In this document: piece after piece, positions 57,003-64,000 of the stretch
Layout: each line of letters opens with the position of its first letter
Position numbering within the stretch: position 1 is the first letter of the stretch
Source: Rhizophagus clarus
Taxonomy: Eukaryota; Glomeromycota; Glomeromycetes; Glomerales; Glomeraceae
Length of the DNA stretch: 64,000 nt
Assembly (NCBI GenBank): GCA_015698045.1
Contig: BLAL01000040.1
Coordinates: 350,501 to 414,500, forward strand
Direction: 5' to 3'
The notes under the pieces: generated by a model
What the model was told of the DNA's origin: nothing
Seen by the model: only the letters and a program-made list of their open reading frames with translations
Databases searched by the model: none
Position numbers and translations under genes: made by a program

Positions 57003-57339
57003 CCTCCTACTACCCTTCAAACAAAAGAACAAAGTAAGTTGCATAGACTTACTGGTCTTTGAAAAGTCAACTCACTGAGTATCAAAAAAAAATCTAGAAA
57101 AAAGAAAATAAACGCTAACTACTAAATGTTAATTTCTGACATTTTATATTAATTTAATGTATAGGATAAAATATATAAAATTAAATTTAAAGTAAAATGA
57201 ATGACAAAGTTTAATAAAATTTAATTTATATTTAATAAGAAAAAGAGGAAAAAGGAAAGGGAAAATAGTTTATATAAAAAAAGAAGGAATGGTTGATTAA
57301 TAAAATTAATGATTTATATACAGCTTTTCTGATTATCAG

Positions 57340-58240
57340 AAAATTTTTTGGTCTGCAAATCCGCATAAATCTGCAATTGGCAAATCAGCATTTTTTTTGT
57401 TATTTTTTGTAAAATTTTTGATTTTGCAGGTTTTATTTAAAAAAATAATGAAATTCTACAATTTTGTAGAAAGACTGTATATCCTATTAAAAAGATCTAT
57501 GATAATCTATAAAATTGCAGAATTTCACTTTTTTTTAAAAAATTTTTGGAATTGCAAATTAATAATTATTTTATGATTTAACATTATTAATCAATTTTAC
57601 TTTCTAAACTTTCTGATTTAATTTCTTTAAATTTTTTACAATTTTATTTTTTTAAATTTTCTGATTGTTTTTTTAAAATTTATTTTAATTTTATTTGATA
57701 AACTTTCTAATTATTTTTTTTAAAATTTTTTATTTTAAAGATATCTAAAATATATCAAAAATATGCATTTTTAGGTTTTATTTGAAGGTATAATCTTCAA
57801 AAATATTTTTTTTATTATTTTTTATTTAATGAACATTATCTTAATATTTGTTTAATATTCAGTGATTCTAAAACATTGAAGGTATAGTTTTAGGTTGTAA
57901 TTTTTTTAAAAAAACTATTTTTCTAATAAACATTAGCTAACATTTGTTTATGACTTATAAGATTAGAATATTATTAAAAGTACTTATTTTAGACTATTTC
58001 AAAGGTAATCTTTAAAATATATATTTTTTTATTAATGAATATTAATTAACATTAAAAAATACCACTTCACCTTCAAAGATTATTTGACCAGTGTAATCTT
58101 TGAAAATTTTTTTTTAATATTATTATTTAACAAGTATTGACTAACACTCATTTTTCTTTTTTTTTTGTAGTCTAAAATACCAAAAATATGGGTTTTAAAT
58201 TTAATTTTAAAGTTAACCTTCAAAAAAACTAGAGGTAATC
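57340..58240. repeat. Partial, decayed relative of elements A/B (copy C)
   Basis: The left end GAAAATTTTTTGGTCTGCAA followed by ATCCGCATAAATCTGC matches the CTGCAG-type end of A and B. From 57770 to 58230 several units show AAGGTATAATCTT, then AATGAACATTATCTTAATAT- or AACATTAGCTAACATTTG-like palindromes, then T-rich sequence and TAG. The matching far end was not identified. Noncoding. Confidence 0.45.
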
Positions 58241-58339
58241 TGATTCATATATAAATTAACAATTAATGAAAATATATTTCAAGTCTTTATATTATTCAAT
58301 TACTTACCAATTTCTGTCCAAATCTCTAATCCTGGTTAA

Positions 58340-59690
58340 AATTACCTGCCAAAACTTAATAGGCTAATGTCAAAATGTCAAAACTAAAAATATATCAAAA
58401 TGCTAAAATGCTAGAATAGTTTCAACATGTTAAAATTACCAAAATGTCAAAACTAGTTTTGACATGTCAAAATTACCAAAACTGTATGAAATTACTGAAA
58501 TAGTTTGGCATGTCAAAATTACCAAAATTAAAACATCACTTTCGTGATATATAAAATATTAAGATTTTAGTCACAATTGATTCAAATTTGAACAATTCTA
58601 ATTAATAAAGTTTATTAAATAGATATTGATAAAGTTTGATACAAATTTGATACAAGTTTAATAGATTGATTGTAATTGTAATGTCCTGACCATATAGCAT
58701 GCATATTAAAAATTTAGTAAAAAAAAAATTTAAAATTAAATACATAAAAAACTAAAATTTATTGCATTTTATTTTATTGTTATAATTGAAATTGACTTCT
58801 GGATTAAATAATAAATTATTACATTTAAAAAAAGTTTTTATATTATTGCTTGTAATAAAAAAATTTTATTGGCCAGGTTTATCTAAAAATCTGACAACCT
58901 AAAAAAATAAAAAAGAAACGTTAGTATGTTTCTTTTAATATATTAAAAAAATTCCTCCTACTTTTCACTAAATTTACTTATATACTTTTCAAGTTCAGGT
59001 TTATTCAAGAAGTCTAATAACCTAAAAAAAAAAGAAATAGAAGAAACGTTAGTATGTTTCTTCAATATATTAAAAAAAAATCTCTTTCCACTAACTTGCG
59101 TACATTTTAAGTTTGGGTTTGTTCAAGAAGTCTAGCAACCTAAAGAAAAAAAAAAGAAATAGCCCTCCTACTCCACATTAACATACTTGCGTATATTTCA
59201 AGTCCAGATTCATTCAAGAAGTCTGGCAACCTAAAGAAAAAAAAAAGAAACATGTAGAAGAAATATTAGTATGTTTCTTCAATATATTAAAAAAAATTCC
59301 CTCCCATTCTCCTACTAACTTACTTGTGCACATTCCAAGTTTGGGTTTGTCTAAAAAGTTTGACAACCTAAAAAAAAAAAAAATAAAAATAAAATTTTTT
59401 TTTATCCGGTTTAAAAAAAACTGTAACCATTTTTTTCAAAAAAAAAAGATTATCTACGATCAGTAAATCAGCTCATATGACCGATATTAAAACTGATCAA
59501 AAATCTGCAAACTACAGATTAGTGAATGCTGAAACTATAAGTATATCATATGATATATTATGTCAAAATGTTAAAATAGTTTTGGCATGTCAAAATTATT
59601 TTGGTATTTTGACAAATCAGAAGGTCAATGTCAAAATGTCAAAATAGTTTTGACAATTTTGACATGTTAAAACTCTTTAGTTTCAATAGG
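58340..59690. repeat. Repeat region bounded by TTTTGACATGTCAAAA clusters, with minus-oriented array units
   Basis: Clusters of TTTGACATGTCAAAATTACC-type motifs lie at 58370-58530 and 59570-59680, partly in inverted relation. Between them, at 58880, 59010, 59110, 59215 and 59340, a unit of about 105-130 bp recurs on the minus strand: T-rich sequence, AGGTTGCCAGACTTCTTGAA, CCTGAACTTGAA-like sequence, and the palindrome GAAACGTTAGTATGTTTC. The layout again mimics intron 3' ends plus a short exon. Confidence 0.5.
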
Positions 59691-59699
59691 CAACTTTAA

Positions 59700-60900
59700 T
59701 TCTGATAACTTAAAAAATAAAAAAAAAACATTAATATGTTTTTATAACAAAAATATATTTAATTCTCTTTCTTATTATACTTACCAATTCTTATCTAGAT
59801 TTCCAATTTTATTAACAAAAAAATAAAAAAAGAAATATTCATGTTTTTTTATTAAAAATATAAAAAAATTCCAGTATAAAATACTGAAAAGAATATAAAA
59901 AAATAAATAAAAAAATAAAATTTGGTATTAAAAATTGAAAAGAATAATAAAAATAAAATTTGGTATAAAATACCAAAAAAAGGTGAAAAAATAAAGAAAA
60001 TAAAATAAATTTTGGTATAAATGCTGAAAAAATATAAAAAATATAAAAATAAAAAAAAAATACAATAATTAAAAAAAAATATGAAAAAAATAATAAAAAT
60101 AAAAAAAAATATTTTAGTATTAATAACTAAAAAAAAATATGAAAAAAATAAAAATTAAAAAATATTTTAGTATCAATAACCAAAAAAAATAATATTTAAA
60201 AAATTTCAAAAAAAAAATTAATAAATGATGATCTTAATACATACATCTATACAATTATAATTGTAATTTACATTTACCAAAATTAGTATTTTTTAAAAAA
60301 AATTCATATATATCTATTATAAACTTTACACAAACATAATATATAAGTTACTCCTAAATTAATTAATTTATGTAAACTTAATTTATGGATTTAAAAAGTA
60401 ACTTTATATAAACTTTATGTAAATTTGTATGTGAATTATATTACTATTATTTGGAGATCCTCTATAAAAACTATAAAAATCTAATTATAAATTATAGTTT
60501 AAATATTATATGAATTAGAAGAGTGGTGGTACAATTAAAGTTAATTTAAATAATCAATGGGATACTGATATGAACTATTATTCTGCTCAAGAAGGATGTA
60601 TAGGATATAATTTTTTGATTACTATTGGCAAACTTATAAATATTAAAAAATTGAAAAATTTATAATTCATAAAAATAAATAATAAGTTTTAGTAAAAAGT
60701 TTATTTAATATATTATCACCATTTTCGAATTAGTGTGATCAGGTGATTTATCGATCAATTAAAATTATCTAACTAAAAACACTGAAAACACTGAAAACAA
60801 CTAAAAAACAATTTTTTATTGGTGATCATGTGTTCTGCAGTGTCACTCTTTTCTAATTTAGTGCTTAAATAAAATATCACGAAAAAAAAGTTGAATTTTT
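59700..60900. other. A-rich low-complexity spacer
   Basis: 59870-60230 is A-rich with recurring (T)TTTGGTAT(A/T)AAAATAC and ATAAAAAAATAAAAT. 60240-60900 is AT-rich sequence leading to the next gene. No coding sequence or terminal repeat was resolved. Confidence 0.35.
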
Positions 60901-60919
60901 TGCATCTAAAGCTATTCAA

Positions 60920-62609
60920 ATGGCAGAAGTTACAGAAGTTAATTGTAAGTACCTCTTAGGTACATGTTATTCATGCCAAAAATGTTTATATTGTTTTGAA
61001 TTTCCACAACAAAATCCATGTAAATTTAATAAAAATAAGCAACCAACAAGAACTAAATATTCAAAATGCGGGCAACAGATTTATCAGCGTTCTTTTACTC
61101 CAGACTTATCATTTCCAATAGCAAATAAATATCTATTTGATGCTAATATCAAGTTTGGCTATAATAGTAACTTTGAAAAGCCATTTTCTTATACCTTTTA
61201 TAGCACTTGTAATAGTCAAATCCAGCGATATAGAAGTGCTGATAAAAAAGCACAACAAATTCAAAAAAAAAGAAAATGATGATAATATAATTGCTTTAGA
61301 TGGTTCATCAAACGAAAAAGAAGTTGTTAATGTTAATGAAAAGAAAGAAGATCCATCAAATGAAAGAGAGGTTGATTATGTTAATAAAGAAGATCAAATA
61401 TTCTCTTTGGTGAGTAGTGACTATTCTGAAGAGGAAAATGGTGATTATGATGTAGAGGAAGAAGAAGATAGTGATCTTGAAGAAATAAAAGTGCAGATTA
61501 TTGTTAAAAGTAAAAATATAAAAGATCCTACGGCAAAAACTTTGAGTATTGAACCTGTCAATTATAATAAGTTTATAGAGAAAATAAATTTGGTTGTTCA
61601 AAAGACTTTGAGGAAAAAAGTCATGTCAAAGGATTATATGATCTCATATAAAGCAGTAAATGCGTGTGGACCATCAAATGAACTTGAAGATGAATTGGAT
61701 TTTCAAGAATTTATTAGTGAGTATAAAAGAGTGATTTTAGCTGGTAAAAAAATGTCAATTATAGTAGTTGTGAGAGATAATAAAACAAAGAAAAAAAAAT
61801 CACACAGAAAGGTAAAATCTTTTTATTATAGTAAATTTATTTTGTAATAAATAAATTTTAACATTTTACTTTTTTTAGAGTTCAGATGAAAGTGAATTTT
61901 CTTCAACTGAAGAATTACAACGTACAAAGAAAAAAAAATCACGTGTTATTCGTGAAGAGGATTTATCAAAAGAAGAAAGGACCCGATCTGAAGTTATTTC
62001 TACTTTATGTGAAATGTATAAATGTAATATACATGCAACACCATGTTTTGTTCAAAAAAATCGCTATTTGCAACTCAATCCTGTAAGACTACAACTTTGG
62101 GCTCATGAAATAGTAAGATTTTCAACAGAAATAATTTTGTTTTGCATAATAAAAATAAAAATCTTTTATTATTTTTATTAAACTACCTATGAAGTACCTC
62201 CCTCTTATCCAACATTTGATGTCAAATCAAGTATATCCGTCAATAAGAATAATTTGGCAATGCAAGCACAAGTTAGTCACGCACCCACTACTCCTGTTTC
62301 TATCATTATTCAATTACCATCCCAATTTTATTAACATTCTACTTTTCAAGAACAATCAACAATGCATAATTCTAATAATTCAAATGCTAATTTAGCATCA
62401 CCAAATTCATTACCTTCAATTGGAGAATTTCTCAATAGTCTAGATCACAAACATAATTGCAATGTGTATTCTAATTTTGAGAATACTTTTCTTGAAGAAG
62501 AAATTACTGTAAATATAATCAAAGAATTGTCAGATGAGCAATTGCAATGACTAGGAGTAGTAAAGATTGGGTGGCAGAAAAATATCAAACAAGCAGCTCA
62601 AAGATTTTG
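60920..62609 (+). pseudogene. Cys-rich / acidic / SAM-ended repeat-family gene with three lesions
   Basis: The start is ATG 60920. The N terminus is Cys-rich (CKYLLGTCYSCQKCLYC, seven Cys in the first 50 residues). It is followed by RSFTPDLSFPIANKYLFDAN, an acidic linker, and a conserved block (VQIIVKSKNIKDPTAKTLSI, KDYMISYKAVNACGPSNELE). A GTAAAA...TTTTAG intron (61812-61878) leads to SSDESEFSSTEELQRTKKKK and to LQLNPVRLQLWAHEI. A second intron starts at 62113. The last exon ends in a SAM-like region (SIGEFLNSLDHKHNCNVYSN ... VVKIGWQKNIKQAAQRF). Lesions: one extra A in an A run at 61263-61271, an in-frame TAA near 62330, and TGA at 62548-62550. I recall this as a large Rhizophagus family. 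Its role is unknown; a zinc-binding plus SAM adaptor is a guess. Confidence 0.65.
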
Positions 62610-62705
62610 AAATTTTTTCTTATATATAGTTGAATATATCTTTTATTTTTTTCTAATAAATCTAATAAATTGACTTCTAAATAAATTTCTAATAAAATTA
62701 GTATT

Positions 62706-63792
62706 CTAAACATAAATTAATGCTTCAAAAAATGTTTGTGTCATTTGAGGTGTAATTTGACTACATGCAACTAATAATGCATATATAGGATCATTACAAG
62801 CTTTCATAAAATCACGATTATGTCTAATCCATGATTTGATAGTTGAAAATGCAGTTTTAATTGGATTAAAATCTGGAGAATAAGGTGGAAGAAAGACAAC
62901 ATGGCATCCTAATCCCTCTAATAAAGCCACTAATTCATTATCATGATGAATTCTAGCATTATCCATTACAATAACACTATTGTCTCCTGGATATGGATTC
63001 ATTATTGGCATCTAAAAAAAATAATGATCTTATCAATTGTATAAACAAATAAAATAAAAATTCATGTTGTTGCTTACCACTTGATCAAGAACAAAATCAA
63101 TAAATTTTTTTTTATCACATGATCCTTCAATATATCAATAGCAACAAATCCATCTAGTGTAAGAGCAGACAGAATGGTATATCGTTTCCCTCTTATAAAA
63201 ACCACTTTTTTTTGAGCAGAAGTATTTCTAAGTGAATATTCATATAGTCGGGAGAGACTTCTTTCAACTTTAGCACTTTCATCAATAAAAATAAGTTGAT
63301 TTCGAGTATAATGCTCACCAATTGTAGCTAAATAATGTGCATGTACGATTTCATTTCTTTCTAATGCTGCTTTTTGTAACTACATAGCAAAAAAAACTTT
63401 TAGTAATTTTATTACATCAATTATTTATAATAAATATCAAATAATATATTTACTTTTTTTCTAGTAATTCCTAAATACTAAAGTGACCGCCAAAGTGCTG
63501 CAATAGACGCTCTTTTCCCTGTTAGAGATTCCATTTCATCTAAATACCAGTCCACTTTTTCGCTAACAAGATTTCTAAGTATAATCATATCTCTTCTGTT
63601 AAAGAGCTTTCTTCGTCCAGGAACACCTCTAAAAGGATTTATAACACAAGCCCAGCGGTTATATCTCTTTTTTATTTTATTTACAACACCCTTACTCATA
63701 TGCAATGTATTGGCAATTTCTACAGTTGACAAACCATCGATATAAAGATAAATAATGCGCCAATATAAGTCTTCACTAAATTCTTTAGGCAT
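62706..63792 (-). pseudogene. Tc1/mariner-type (DDE_3-like) transposase, inactivated
   Basis: Exon 1 (63792 down to about 63451) encodes a helix-turn-helix start: MPKEFSEDLYWRIIYLYIDG, LSTVEIANTLHMSKGVVNKI, RGVPGRRKL. It has one in-frame TAG at 63479. A GTAAAT...TATGTAG intron leads to exon 2 (about 63379-63079), with NQLIFIDESAKVERSL (first Asp) and one missing base in the VAIDI region. A GTAAGC...TTTTTAG intron leads to 63011-62706 with SVIVMDNARIHHD (second Asp) and FLPPYSPDFNPIK, where the third acid (normally Glu/Asp in NPIE) is Lys. Such enzymes cut and paste at TA sites. It is convergent with the gene at 60920-62609, 97 bp apart. Terminal repeats were not found. Confidence 0.75.
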
Positions 63793-64000
63793 ACTTGAGT
63801 TTACCTATAAAAATAAAAGACTGTTTATTACAGACTACATTTGTAATTATTCGGAATTTATGGAATCTTTGGAATTAGTTAGGAATTGTTTACTTACCAG
63901 TCTATAAGCTACTAACGAAAAAACGCAACTATGATAACTAAATTATGAAAAAGGTGATACAACAGTGGCTTAGCATAATGTTAATCAAATAATATTTATT
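63793..64000. other. Sequence upstream of the Tc1/mariner relic
   Basis: A short motif is repeated (GGAATTTATGGAATCTTTGG, AATTAGTTAGGAATTG). No ORF and no clear terminal inverted repeat are seen before the window ends. Confidence 0.25.

Overview
The window looks like nuclear DNA of a very AT-rich, transposon-loaded fungus. It most resembles an arbuscular mycorrhizal fungus of the Rhizophagus type. The reasons are a fungal Whi3/scw1-type two-RRM gene, a Crinkler-like NTPase-nuclease gene, a decayed SAM-domain gene, short GT-AG introns of 54-173 bp, and a dense mix of decayed Tnp2-type, Tc1/mariner-type and other DDE transposons and LINE-like ORF1 genes. The genus is inferred from family resemblance I recall; no search was run.

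Layout. 1-5.2 kb: the end of a partial plus-strand ORF, then a minus-strand gag-like gene with stops, a damaged zinc knuckle and a 988-bp foldback element inserted between perfect 10-bp target duplications. 5.2-10.6 kb: a decayed minus-strand ORF and large noncoding element A, which carries a nested MITE. 10.6-15.5 kb: a 363-bp palindrome, a broken SAM-domain gene, two abutting ORFs (one with an IQ-like motif) and the Crinkler-like gene. 15.5-21 kb: mostly empty, with one small two-exon gene candidate. 21.4-23.1 kb: the RRM gene, the clearest host gene here. 23-30 kb: noncoding repeats and a Tc1 relic. 30.2-32.2 kb: an ORF1-like retrocopy with a poly(A) tail. 32.2-43.5 kb: a plus-strand ORF1-like gene apparently split by a Tnp2-encoding transposon of about 9.7 kb. 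45.0-52.9 kb: a 7.9-kb TIR element with a decayed DDE transposase, carrying noncoding element B. 53.1-60.3 kb: another TIR element and further repeats. 60.9-63.8 kb: a Cys-rich/SAM-type gene, convergent with a dead Tc1/mariner transposase.

The most unusual pattern is a class of noncoding arrays, best seen in elements A and B. Each unit looks like a full intron (GTAA start, TACTAAT/CTAAC-like branch site, T-rich tract, AG) joined to a mini-exon of about 25-41 nt. A self-complementary 16-22 nt palindrome sits over the branch site and changes on both arms from unit to unit. A and B share diagnostic ends and lie in opposite orientation. Looser versions of the arrays occur at 26.8-28.3, 53.3-54.4, 57.8-58.2 and 58.9-59.4 kb.

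Most coding regions here are relics. A recurring lesion is TGG (Trp) changed to a stop in otherwise well-preserved transposon genes. Only the RRM gene looks intact. The Crinkler-like gene has a single homopolymer frameshift and could be intact if that is an assembly error.
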